Positions 7,188 to 13,830 of a stretch of DNA of 15,161 nucleotides are shown here, one piece after another. The position numbers were made by a program, and so were the translations under genes. The notes beneath the pieces are model-generated. The model did not search any database and was not told the DNA's origin. It was given only the letters and a program-made list of their open reading frames with translations. Source of the stretch: an uncultured Ruminococcus sp. GTDB lineage: Bacteria > Bacillota > Clostridia > Oscillospirales > CAG-272. How positions within the stretch are numbered: position 1 is the stretch's first letter; every line of letters begins with the position of its first letter. The DNA is taken from contig CACXBN010000168.1 of NCBI GenBank assembly GCA_902765885.1, forward strand, positions 1-15,161, given 5' to 3'.

Positions 7188-8062
7188 AAAAAGCCGTAAT
7201 CACAGCCTCGGGACATGACGGGGACGGAAGAGAATATGTGAAAGTCCGGATCCCCGGAAGCTTTTCCGTGAAAAAGACATTCGACTGCGGACAGACGTTC
7301 AGATTCGAGCCGGACGGAAGAGATGACAGATACACGGGCATCGCTTTCGGAAAAAAGATAACATTTGAGCAGTCGGAAGACGACGAAGTCAGGATAATCG
7401 GCGCTGACGAGAGAGAATTTTACGATGTCTGGGAAAAATATCTTGCGCTCGACATCGACTATGATGAGGCCGACAGGCTCATATCATGCTCTCTTCCGAA
7501 CGAAAAGGACCGCCAAGTCATGAAGGCGGCGGTCGAGTGCGGAAAGGGGATTAGGATACTGAAACAGGAACCTTTCGAGACCCTTATCTCATTCATTATT
7601 TCACAGAACAATAATATTCCGAGAATCAAGAAGATTGTTTCGTCTCTCTGCGAAAAATACGGGGAAGACGGAGCGTTTCCGACTCCTGAGGCAATATATG
7701 GCGCAGGGGTCGACGGAATATTTGCCCTTAAGACCGGATTCAGAGCCGGTTATATAATCGACGCCGCGGAGAAGGTTTTAAGCGGCAAAATAGATTTTTC
7801 CGAGATAGAAAACTCTGACGATTATGACTATTGCACGTCAAAGCTGTGTTCGATAAAGGGAGTGGGGCCTAAAGTCAGTTCGTGTGTCCTGCTTTTCGGA
7901 TTCGGAAAGACCGAGGCGTTCCCGATAGACGTATGGATGAAAAGGTCGATAGAAAGACATTTTTCAGACGAATTCGATCCCAAGCTGTTCGGCAAATATG
8001 CCGGAATAGCCCAGCAATATCTCTTTTACTATGAAAGATGGCTGGGCGGAGGAAACATATAG
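7184..8062 (+). CDS. OGG-family DNA glycosylase/AP lyase (8-oxoguanine type)
   Basis: Bifunctional base-excision glycosylase of the HhH-GPD superfamily, probably removing 8-oxoguanine or an alkylated purine. From the ATG at 7184 it has 292 residues, and this start overlaps the pgsA stop as ATGA. The frame extends to a GTG at 7130, but that would read far into pgsA. An OGG N-terminal domain carries FDCGQTFRF at 33-41. SFIISQNNNIPRI at 136-148 matches the family's conserved helix. The hairpin is at 223-234 (SIKGVGPKVSSC), with the Schiff-base Lys230. The catalytic Asp249 lies in PIDVWM. The Lys-Asp spacing of 19 equals that of human OGG1 (Lys249/Asp268). OGG versus AlkA specificity is not settled by sequence, although the lysine favours OGG. 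It fits the repair theme of the operon. Confidence 0.9.
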   Translation: MKKAVITASGHDGDGREYVKVRIPGSFSVKKTFDCGQTFRFEPDGRDDRYTGIAFGKKITFEQSEDDEVRIIGADEREFYDVWEKYLALDIDYDEADRLISCSLPNEKDRQVMKAAVECGKGIRILKQEPFETLISFIISQNNNIPRIKKIVSSLCEKYGEDGAFPTPEAIYGAGVDGIFALKTGFRAGYIIDAAEKVLSGKIDFSEIENSDDYDYCTSKLCSIKGVGPKVSSCVLLFGFGKTEAFPIDVWMKRSIERHFSDEFDPKLFGKYAGIAQQYLFYYERWLGGGNI

Positions 8063-8077
8063 GGAGGAAGAACATTT

Positions 8078-8821
8078 ATGGAAAGAATTTTCACGATCCC
8101 GGTAAACGAAGCCTTTGAAGCAGTGAGAACAGAAGGAACATGCACCTGTCCCTTCTGCCTTCTTTACAACAAGCTCGAATCGAATGAGATAGACCTTATA
8201 CTCGGCGCCTCCATGATGGAACCCGATGTAAGGCAGAAGACAAACGAAATGGGATTTTGCGAAGAGCATCTCAACCTGATGTTTGAAATGGGTAAAAGAC
8301 TCCCGCTTGCGCTGATCCTCGAGAGCCATCTGAACAGCATAGCCGAAAAGATAGACGGCAGTATGTCTTCTCTTTTCATAAAGAAGACTGCTGATAACGC
8401 GGCCAAGACTTTAAACAAACTTGACCAGAGCTGCTACATTTGCTCAAGGATAGAGAACAATTTCAAGAGCATGATCGAAACAGCCGCGCTGCTTTGGCAG
8501 ACGGATGAGGACTTCAGGCAAAAGGTTCGGGAGACTCCGTATTTCTGTCTGAAGCATTTCGGAAGGTTTGTTGCCGCGGCAAAGGAAAGACTTTCCGGAA
8601 GAGAATTCGCAGAATTCTATGAAAATGTCTATGCGGTGGAGAAAGTGTATTTTGACAAACTCAGGGAAGACGTGAGCTTTTTCTGCAAGAAATTCGATTA
8701 CAGATACGCAGATGAACCCTGGGGAGACTCAAAAGATGCTCCGGAAAGAGCAAAAAAGTTCTTAAACGGAGATCTGCACATTCTCGACAAATCAGGAAAG
8801 AATGCGGGAGGGCTCACATAA
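8078..8821 (+). CDS. DUF6062-like cysteine-rich protein, function unknown
   Basis: A 247-residue cytoplasmic protein with no signal peptide or membrane segment. It has two copies of the same cysteine/histidine layout: CPFC (24-27) followed by CEEH (61-64), and CYIC (119-122) followed by CLKH (157-160). The CxxC to CxxH gaps are 33 and 34 residues. Each half could form one Cys3His metal site, so I infer a duplicated metal-binding or redox fold. The N-terminus ERIFTIPVNEAFE and the overall pattern recall the DUF6062 family of Clostridia, recognised from memory only. AGGGAGG is 10 bases before the ATG. It lies 15 bases after the glycosylase gene and is surely in the same transcript. No substrate or partner can be named. 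Confidence 0.7.
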   Translation: MERIFTIPVNEAFEAVRTEGTCTCPFCLLYNKLESNEIDLILGASMMEPDVRQKTNEMGFCEEHLNLMFEMGKRLPLALILESHLNSIAEKIDGSMSSLFIKKTADNAAKTLNKLDQSCYICSRIENNFKSMIETAALLWQTDEDFRQKVRETPYFCLKHFGRFVAAAKERLSGREFAEFYENVYAVEKVYFDKLREDVSFFCKKFDYRYADEPWGDSKDAPERAKKFLNGDLHILDKSGKNAGGLT

Positions 8822-8852
8822 GAGCTCTCAAAGTGAAGGGAGAACATAATTT

Positions 8853-9698
8853 ATGGAAAAAAAGACAAACGGATTCCTTGTCCTTGTCCTTCTCATAGCT
8901 GTTGTCCTGTCATCACTGTGTATTACGGCATTGGCTGATTTCTCGGATCACAATGAAATAGGTGAAGCTTACCGTGAAGCCGTTGAAAAAATGACCGAAA
9001 AAGGCATTCTGAACGGTTTCCCGGACGGGACTTTCAAGCCGGGCAACACACTGACAAGGGAACAGGGAGCAAAAATAGTGGTCTATATCGTTCTCGGAGA
9101 TAAAGTGAACGATCTCGAATGCGACGCATCCCCGTTTGAAGACGTCAAAAAAGACAGATGGTCCGCTCCATGCATAAAGTGGTGCGCAGACAGAGAGATC
9201 CTTCTCGGATACGGAGACGGAAGATTCGGACCTCAGGACCTTCTCACGGGAGACCAGTTTGCCAAAATGCTCATGTGCGCTCTTGAAATAGCCAGAGAAG
9301 GCAACTATGTGGGCCTCGGGTCCGCGTGGACACAGGCAGTGCGGGAAGACGCAAAACTGTACGGGCTTTATTCCGGAGATCTCACTATGATGACGAACTA
9401 CGACATAACCCGTGAACAGGCAGCGCTTCTTGCATACAACGCAATCAATGCAAAAGCAGCCGTTGAAAGCGGCGAGATTCTGACACCTATGCAGCCGGAT
9501 ATCGACGATCATATAATACCTGTTCCGGTAGAGCCTAAAGATCCGGTGCTTCCGGAAGATTCTTCGATTGAAACGGGTGATGGTACCGAAGCCGACACCG
9601 AAGACACGACGGACACGGGCGGCAGGAAAGACGACGAAATAAGCGGGTATATGGATGAAAACGGAGATATAGTTCTTCCGGAGATCCCTTCCCCGTAA
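8853..9698 (+). CDS. Secreted S-layer-homology (SLH) domain protein
   Basis: A 281-residue exported protein. A signal peptide occupies about 1-28 (KKTN, a long hydrophobic stretch, cleavage after ALA). Two SLH domains follow: 30-81, with YREAVEKMTEKGILNG and TREQGAKIV, and 95-144, with CIKWCADREILLGYGDGRF. A third, degenerate one lies at about 160-200, with DITREQAALLAYNAINA. SLH triplets normally bind pyruvylated secondary wall polymer, so the protein is probably wall-attached. The rest is an acidic Pro/Thr/Asp-rich tail (about 214-281) without a recognisable domain. AAGGGAG lies 10 bases before the ATG. After the TAA at 9696-9698 the same frame stays open to a TGA at 9822-9824 with protein-like composition, so the gene may be C-terminally truncated or misread at this codon. 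Confidence 0.88.
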   Translation: MEKKTNGFLVLVLLIAVVLSSLCITALADFSDHNEIGEAYREAVEKMTEKGILNGFPDGTFKPGNTLTREQGAKIVVYIVLGDKVNDLECDASPFEDVKKDRWSAPCIKWCADREILLGYGDGRFGPQDLLTGDQFAKMLMCALEIAREGNYVGLGSAWTQAVREDAKLYGLYSGDLTMMTNYDITREQAALLAYNAINAKAAVESGEILTPMQPDIDDHIIPVPVEPKDPVLPEDSSIETGDGTEADTEDTTDTGGRKDDEISGYMDENGDIVLPEIPSP

Positions 9699-9824
9699 GG
9701 AGGGCCTGACCCTCTTGCGGGATGGATTGAAGCCATTGTTAACGACACAGTCCCGCCTTACGGTATCGATGAGGCTGTAGGGCTTTCAAATTCGATGGAA
9801 ATGGCATACAGAAATATGATCTGA
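9699..9824 (+). other. Open in-frame extension after the SLH gene's TAA
   Basis: The frame of the SLH gene continues without a stop for 41 codons beyond its TAA and ends at TGA 9822-9824. It reads GGPDPLAGWIEAIV and later AYRNMI, with glycine, proline, tryptophan and aliphatic residues placed as in an ordinary domain end. The TAA is followed directly by GGAGGG, so TAAGGAGG is also a perfect Shine-Dalgarno, but no convincing new start follows: the ATG at 9722 runs only two codons. This could be a nonsense-mutated 3' end, recoding, or a sequence error. Confidence 0.4.
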
Positions 9825-9837
9825 ATATATACAATGC

Positions 9838-9876
9838 AATACACAAAAAAGCTGTGGTAACACAGCTTTTTGTATT
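9838..9876. terminator. Bidirectional rho-independent terminator
   Basis: GCTGTG (9851-9856), a GTAA tetraloop and CACAGC (9861-9866) are flanked by six A on the left and five T on the right, so the structure works on either strand. AATAC/GTATT arms and TACAAT/ATTGTA further out (9830-9888) extend the dyad. It separates the convergent SLH gene and the putative anti-sigma gene. Confidence 0.92.
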
Positions 9877-9892
9877 CGGTATATTGTATTTA

Positions 9893-11245
9893 TCAATGTA
9901 TTTTGATGTTTATGCCGCTACTTGTCATGCCGCGAAGGACCAGGTCTCCTGAGGCAACGTCCTCGTCGATAAGGTAGGCAATGCGCCACTGACCGTTTCC
10001 GAGATCTTCGCGGTAGACAGGTTCGCTGAGTGAAGAAAGGACCCCGGGCGAATGTTCTATCACACTGCTTTGTGTTGTGATATCAGCTCTTCCGTTGATT
10101 ATCGTGAAACCATTCAGGGTGAAGGAATATACGTAGGCGCAGAGCTGGTCGTACCGGTCGCTTTCGCTGAATTCATCCAGGTCAATATCTGATACAGTGA
10201 GTGTTATCACGAAGAGCTTTTTGGAGACCTGAACAGTTTCTCCGAACTGTGCAGGCTGTGTCTCTCCTGATTCGCCCGCTGAGATAAGCTCTGTCCTGTT
10301 ATACGGGATAAGATCTCCGTTTTCGTCTGTAAAATTCCTAACATAATCCTGGTTCAGAATCCCGCCCGGATCAAGTATTCTTATATCATCATATATGCTG
10401 ACATCGTCAACGGTCAAAGTAAATCTGCCGTTGATGTCACGGACGGGCTCTCCGGTCTTTCTGAGATCTGCTTCAGCAATCGGCTTGTAGCCGGTCTCAA
10501 AGGTTATTCTGTCTGCTGAACCGGTGCGTATCTCATTTTCTATGGGGATGGCAGACAGAGCATCCGCTGTGTACTCGATTTTTATCGATTCAGCAAGCGA
10601 TCCCAACTCGTCATCGGAAATGCCCCAGCTCACGTAAAACTTCAGGATAAGCTCTTCTTCCTCAAATACCATATACGCGAGGCGGTCGTAGAAATCAGCC
10701 TCTCCTTTTTCTATGACATATACGGTCTTTCCGCCACTGTTAATCGCACGGGTACCTGTCGCACCTTTGATGATCTCATTCAGATCGCTCCGGCGGAGGT
10801 CGATCCCCGATATCGTAAGACGCCGGGACGGGTCGGAGCTTTCGTATTTTCCGTTTGTGAACATTTTCTCATGCATGTCCGAAGGCAGACCGGTTATGTT
10901 AAGATGAACGCTGATCTCCCCTTCGTCTGAACGCCAGCTGCGGAGAGGGCGTTCGTCATTTCCTTTTTTCGTATCGGTCGTACCGGCCTGGACCGTGACT
11001 TCGTTCCTGTCCAAATTCATCCTGAATTCGATGAAACGTGAGACAGCGAAAGCGCTTGCTGACAGAACAGCGATAACAGCGGCGCATATCAGGATCCTTG
11101 CCGGAATCCCGGTGAAATTAGTTCTGCCCTTTGAGGCCTTTTCTCTTTCCTCACGCAAAAGTGCGCTCAGGACGGCCTCTTTCCGTTTGATGTATCTGTC
11201 TGAAAATGTGTGTATTTCTTTCACGATTTTACCTTCCTTTCTCAT
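9893..11245 (-). CDS. Putative membrane-anchored anti-sigma factor (DUF4367-like region)
   Basis: A 450-residue single-pass membrane protein. A short charged N-terminus (1-48, rich in Arg, Lys and Glu) would be cytoplasmic, followed by one membrane helix (about 49-69, ILICAAVIAVLSASAFAV) and a large extracytoplasmic part. Residues about 172-223, ending DELGSLAESIKIEY, recall the DUF4367 fold found in Firmicute anti-sigma factors. The segment beyond about 265 is a second beta-rich region I do not recognise. The gene overlaps the 3' end of an ECF sigma gene by 17 bases, the usual layout for a sigma factor and its membrane inhibitor. The start is uncertain: the ATG at 11245 has GAGAAGG 7 bases upstream, but a GTG at 11224 just past the sigma stop has AAGGAAGG 7 bases upstream. 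No zinc anti-sigma HxxxCxxC motif is visible. Confidence 0.7.
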   Translation of the reverse strand: MRKEGKIVKEIHTFSDRYIKRKEAVLSALLREEREKASKGRTNFTGIPARILICAAVIAVLSASAFAVSRFIEFRMNLDRNEVTVQAGTTDTKKGNDERPLRSWRSDEGEISVHLNITGLPSDMHEKMFTNGKYESSDPSRRLTISGIDLRRSDLNEIIKGATGTRAINSGGKTVYVIEKGEADFYDRLAYMVFEEEELILKFYVSWGISDDELGSLAESIKIEYTADALSAIPIENEIRTGSADRITFETGYKPIAEADLRKTGEPVRDINGRFTLTVDDVSIYDDIRILDPGGILNQDYVRNFTDENGDLIPYNRTELISAGESGETQPAQFGETVQVSKKLFVITLTVSDIDLDEFSESDRYDQLCAYVYSFTLNGFTIINGRADITTQSSVIEHSPGVLSSLSEPVYREDLGNGQWRIAYLIDEDVASGDLVLRGMTSSGINIKIH

Positions 11246-11729
11246 TCGGGAGCCTTCTCAGGAGTTTACGGCTCCGCTCACAGCGTTTTCTCACCAGAGA
11301 TTCGCTTATCTGCAGTACTGCGGCTGTCTCGCGTATACTTAATCCATCCATAAAAAGGCATTGCATGACCTGTGCGTACTTCTCAGGCAGTTTCGCCAAT
11401 AGATCTTCCGGGGACTCCAGCCCTGTTTCCTCAGCTGTGAGAGTGTTTTCCAGCGACTCATCGAATTCTACGCAGCTCTCGCGTTCTTTCTTCTTATTCC
11501 TGTATAAGTCAAGCGCTGCGCTTTTCAGGGTCTTGAATACGTAATTTCGTACTGACCGGCTTTGTGTGTCTGATATCTTGCCGCGGTTCCTGATCAGCTT
11601 TATGAAAGCCTCGTGGACGGCGTCTTCTGCCATGTATTCGTCCTTCAGGATGGAATACGCCTGTCGGTACATCTGCTGCTCATATTCTCTGTAAAGGGAA
11701 TCGATGATGTCTTTTCCCTGGATCTTCAT
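11229..11729 (-). CDS. ECF-type RNA polymerase sigma factor
   Basis: A 166-residue sigma-70 family factor of the extracytoplasmic-function type. Region 2 spans about 11-80 (LYREYEQQMYRQAYSILKD, then AEDAVHEAFIKLIRN, the core-binding and -10 segment). Region 4 spans about 112-160 (LPEKYAQVMQCLFMDGLSI, then ETAAVLQISESLVRKRCER, the -35 helix-turn-helix). There is no region 1 or 3, as expected for the class. The ATG at 11729 has AAAGGAG 6 bases upstream; the frame runs up to 11801 without a comparable site. It is cotranscribed with the overlapping membrane protein, which probably holds it inactive until an envelope signal. Its regulon cannot be read from this window. Confidence 0.9.
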   Translation of the reverse strand: MKIQGKDIIDSLYREYEQQMYRQAYSILKDEYMAEDAVHEAFIKLIRNRGKISDTQSRSVRNYVFKTLKSAALDLYRNKKKERESCVEFDESLENTLTAEETGLESPEDLLAKLPEKYAQVMQCLFMDGLSIRETAAVLQISESLVRKRCERSRKLLRRLPNEKGR

Positions 11730-11765
11730 ACCGTTCTCCTTTCTGTGGTTTTTGTCCGGACACTG

Positions 11766-11796
11766 TATATAACGAAAAGAAGGGGGATTTTGTGAC
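11766..11796 (-). promoter_or_regulatory. Candidate ECF-type autoregulatory promoter of the sigma operon
   Basis: On the minus strand GTCACA (11796-11791), a 16-base spacer and CGTTATATA (11774-11766) resemble the AC-containing -35 and CGT -10 spacing of ECF promoters, about 40 bases before the sigma start. No good sigma-A pair is seen there. The individual elements are short, so this is a suggestion only. Confidence 0.28.
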
Positions 11797-11862
11797 TGCA
11801 TTTACAAAAAAATGGTACGGATAAGGAAAAAAGAGTATCCACGAAGGCAAGCAAAAGATAAT

Positions 11863-11968
11863 TGCGTTATTGCGCATTTTTCTTTCGCAGTGATGTTATA
11901 TCAGCTATTTCTTAATGATTCAATAACGCACTAAAGATTTTTGCGCAAATGGGCCGCGCCCGTATAAT
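11863..11968 (+). promoter_or_regulatory. Dyad-rich promoter region upstream of the small ORF
   Basis: TTGCGC (11941-11946), a 16-base spacer and TATAAT (11963-11968) form a plausible rightward promoter whose spacer contains the palindrome GGGC-CGC-GCCC (11951-11961). Upstream, TGCGTTATTG (11863-11872) and CAATAACGCA (11921-11930) are a perfect 10-base inverted repeat, and TGCGCA recurs beside each arm. A second TATAAT (12021-12026) without a clear -35 and a repeated AAACTTCA (11982, 12011) follow. The rest of the 340 bases between the sigma start and the small ORF (11730-12069) shows no gene. Confidence 0.4.
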
Positions 11969-12069
11969 GGTGTAAAATTGAAAACTTCATAAAAATAGAG
12001 CCAAGTGCTCAAACTTCAGGTATAATGTTAAACGACCAAATCCAACATAATACCGAAAAGGAGAACACG

Positions 12070-12144
12070 ATGGCTCAACTCAATAATTACACTGAATCAG
12101 GAAGAAATTCTAGACCTTTTGCAAAAATAAGCTATGAAATGTGA
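12070..12144 (+). CDS. Small ORF of 24 codons, possible RpoB N-terminus remnant or leader peptide
   Basis: ATG at 12070, TGA at 12142-12144, with AAAGGAG (12057-12063) spaced 6 bases, one of the best Shine-Dalgarno sites in the window. The peptide starts MAQLNNYTESGRNSRP and ends FAKISYEM. It has its own candidate promoter(s) upstream. The last codons form the left arm of a strong terminator, so nothing downstream is coexpressed, and the next gene runs the other way. The segment GRNSRPFAKI loosely resembles the start of RNA polymerase beta subunits (GKxxRxSFxKI before PNLIEIQ). A duplicated rpoB 5' end cut short by a terminator is therefore possible, as is a genuine small peptide or a regulatory RNA that happens to be open. 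None is proven. Confidence 0.45.
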   Translation: MAQLNNYTESGRNSRPFAKISYEM

Positions 12145-12173
12145 GAAATAATCTCTCGTTTCATAGCTTTTTT
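12130..12173 (+). terminator. Strong rho-independent terminator of the small-ORF unit
   Basis: AGCTATGAAA (12130-12139) pairs perfectly with TTTCATAGCT (12159-12168). An inner GAGA/TCTC extends the stem, and a run of six T follows at 12168-12173. It overlaps the stop codon of the 24-codon ORF. On the minus strand it lies beyond the stop at 12196 and could also terminate the leftward secreted-protein gene, though the A/T tract is less favourable that way. Confidence 0.9.
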
Positions 12174-12195
12174 GTGTTTATTTCAGACTTCCTTA

Positions 12196-13830
12196 TTATT
12201 CGACTTTTGTGCCTTTGGTAGTATATTTTGCTTTTACTGCCCAGTTGTTGATGTCGTAGGTGCCGTCTATTATGATTTCACCGTTCTTTTTTACGAATGT
12301 GAGGTCGAGCGTCTCTGCGTCCACCTGGAGGGCACCGCCGTACGAGGGTGATGATACGAGTTTTAATTTAAGCACATTGCCGCTCAGCTTTCCGGTATAT
12401 ACGTAAGTGCCGCCGGTTTCCGGATACATGGTTACCCTGTATGATGAGCCTTCTTCCTCTATTACCACGGTTTCCTGTATGGATGCGCTTCCGTCAGGAC
12501 CAAGATCTGATGTTACGATGTCATCTCCCGCACCTTCGCCGAATATACCGTCAAAGAAACTTTTGACCCCGTCAACAAGAGGAGAATCAACGTCGCTGAT
12601 AGTCGATGTTACTGACCAAGTGCCCACGATATCGGCGCTTCCGATCTTGATTTTTCCGGCATCCGGGTTGTTTCTGTCAGGGTCAAGGAGCCATTCTCCG
12701 TCTTTTTTTATCTGTTCATCGTTGCGGAAGACGTTCCCTTTGCCGTCTGAAGAATACACCGTGCCGTCCGGCAGTGTATAGGAAGATGCTCCGTTCTCAA
12801 CTACTATTCTGGACCCGTCTCTGTATCTTATGTCAGCCGTTTCCACGACTCCGTTTTTGTCATATGTGATGTTCCATTCGTGTCCTTCGGCCTTGAATTC
12901 CCTTATGTTTCCGTTCTTGTCTATCCTTATGATTTCATCGGCGTTCGGGTCCACGTAAGTCCAGGCCTTGCTGTTGTGATCGGTCCAGTATTTGGTACCG
13001 TCCGAGCCTGTCCAGAGCGATACATTGTTGGAAGACGCTATGGGATTCCGGTTCTTATCGAATGTGACCTCGCTGTTCATGTCGTAGCGTGTTCCGTCAG
13101 GATATGTGATCTCACCGACGGTCTTTTCGAGAATAAGAGTGTTCCCGGATTCATCTTCACCCCAGATCCTTTCGACTTCGGAAGTTGCCTTGCTTCCGTC
13201 GGGATGTGTTATGGTTATCTTGTCCCCGTCCGGCGAAAATGTCGCATCTATGGTCTTGCCTTCCTGATTCTTCATGGTGACATTTCCGTCTTTAACGGTA
13301 AGGGTGGCGCCGCCCGGACCTTTTACGGTTCCGTCGCCGACGAAGCCGCTTTCATCGTATTTTATCCTCTCGTCACTGCCTATAAACCCGATTCCGGTTT
13401 GTTCGAGATCCGAGTTGTATTCCACTACGAGGCCGAGAGATTTGTATTCCTCGGTCATGTGGCCGTCTTTGTAAAAGGTAGTCGTTTTTCCGTCCGGCTC
13501 GGTCAGGGATCTCCTGCCGTCTGAATATTCGGTTGCAACGGATCCGTCGGTGGTGCGGATAACATTCGTTCCGTCGGTCTTTCCAAGGTATTGGTTTCCC
13601 CTGTAATCGACGCCTTCCTTTGAACCGTCGGCATGGACGGTGGTCACGCTTCCGTTGTCATATACAGTAGTCACTGATCCGTCTTTTCCCCTGTATTCAA
13701 CATATTTTCCTTCGAAAGCGTCGTCCGGAATGCCGTCTTCTTCACCTGCCGCGATGCCCATTATCACAGAGCAGATGACAACAGCGGCCATGAGGAGAAA
13801 CGAAAGAATCAGAATGATTTTCTTTTTCAT
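12196..13830 (-). CDS. Large secreted protein with DG(S/T) beta-repeats, function unknown
   Basis: A 544-residue protein with a Lys-rich N-terminus and a hydrophobic stretch (5-28) acting as signal peptide or anchor; a cleavage after IAA before GEEDG is plausible. Residues about 40-370 hold many short units around DGS, DGT or DNG spaced about 8-12 residues, for example DGSVTTVYDNGSVTTVHADG (50-69) and EPDGKTTTFYKDGHMTEEY (111-129). These look like the two-stranded beta units of YD/RHS-like or toxin_R_bind-like surface proteins, but I recognise no named domain. A separate C-terminal region (about 398-544, GTWSVTSTI to YDINNW) has alternating beta strands like a small lipocalin-type barrel. GGGAGGG lies 8 bases before the ATG, and the start shares a base with the upstream zinc-ribbon gene's stop (TAATG), so the two are made together. 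No catalytic motif is seen. Confidence 0.75.
   Translation of the reverse strand: MKKKIILILSFLLMAAVVICSVIMGIAAGEEDGIPDDAFEGKYVEYRGKDGSVTTVYDNGSVTTVHADGSKEGVDYRGNQYLGKTDGTNVIRTTDGSVATEYSDGRRSLTEPDGKTTTFYKDGHMTEEYKSLGLVVEYNSDLEQTGIGFIGSDERIKYDESGFVGDGTVKGPGGATLTVKDGNVTMKNQEGKTIDATFSPDGDKITITHPDGSKATSEVERIWGEDESGNTLILEKTVGEITYPDGTRYDMNSEVTFDKNRNPIASSNNVSLWTGSDGTKYWTDHNSKAWTYVDPNADEIIRIDKNGNIREFKAEGHEWNITYDKNGVVETADIRYRDGSRIVVENGASSYTLPDGTVYSSDGKGNVFRNDEQIKKDGEWLLDPDRNNPDAGKIKIGSADIVGTWSVTSTISDVDSPLVDGVKSFFDGIFGEGAGDDIVTSDLGPDGSASIQETVVIEEEGSSYRVTMYPETGGTYVYTGKLSGNVLKLKLVSSPSYGGALQVDAETLDLTFVKKNGEIIIDGTYDINNWAVKAKYTTKGTKVE

Noticed and set aside
8913..9512. 199-codon minus-strand frame opposite the SLH gene
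   Set aside because: The SLH gene on the plus strand has signal peptide, SLH motifs and a Shine-Dalgarno; the antisense frame has none.
12880..13524. 214-codon plus-strand frame opposite the DG-repeat protein
   Set aside because: Mirror of the repetitive DG(S/T) codons. The minus strand has the signal peptide, Shine-Dalgarno and operon context.
12196..13830. Possible CRISPR or DNA tandem-repeat array in the region of repeated CCGTC words
   Set aside because: The words come from repeated DG(S/T) codons in a coding frame. Units are irregular, with no constant repeat and spacer lengths.
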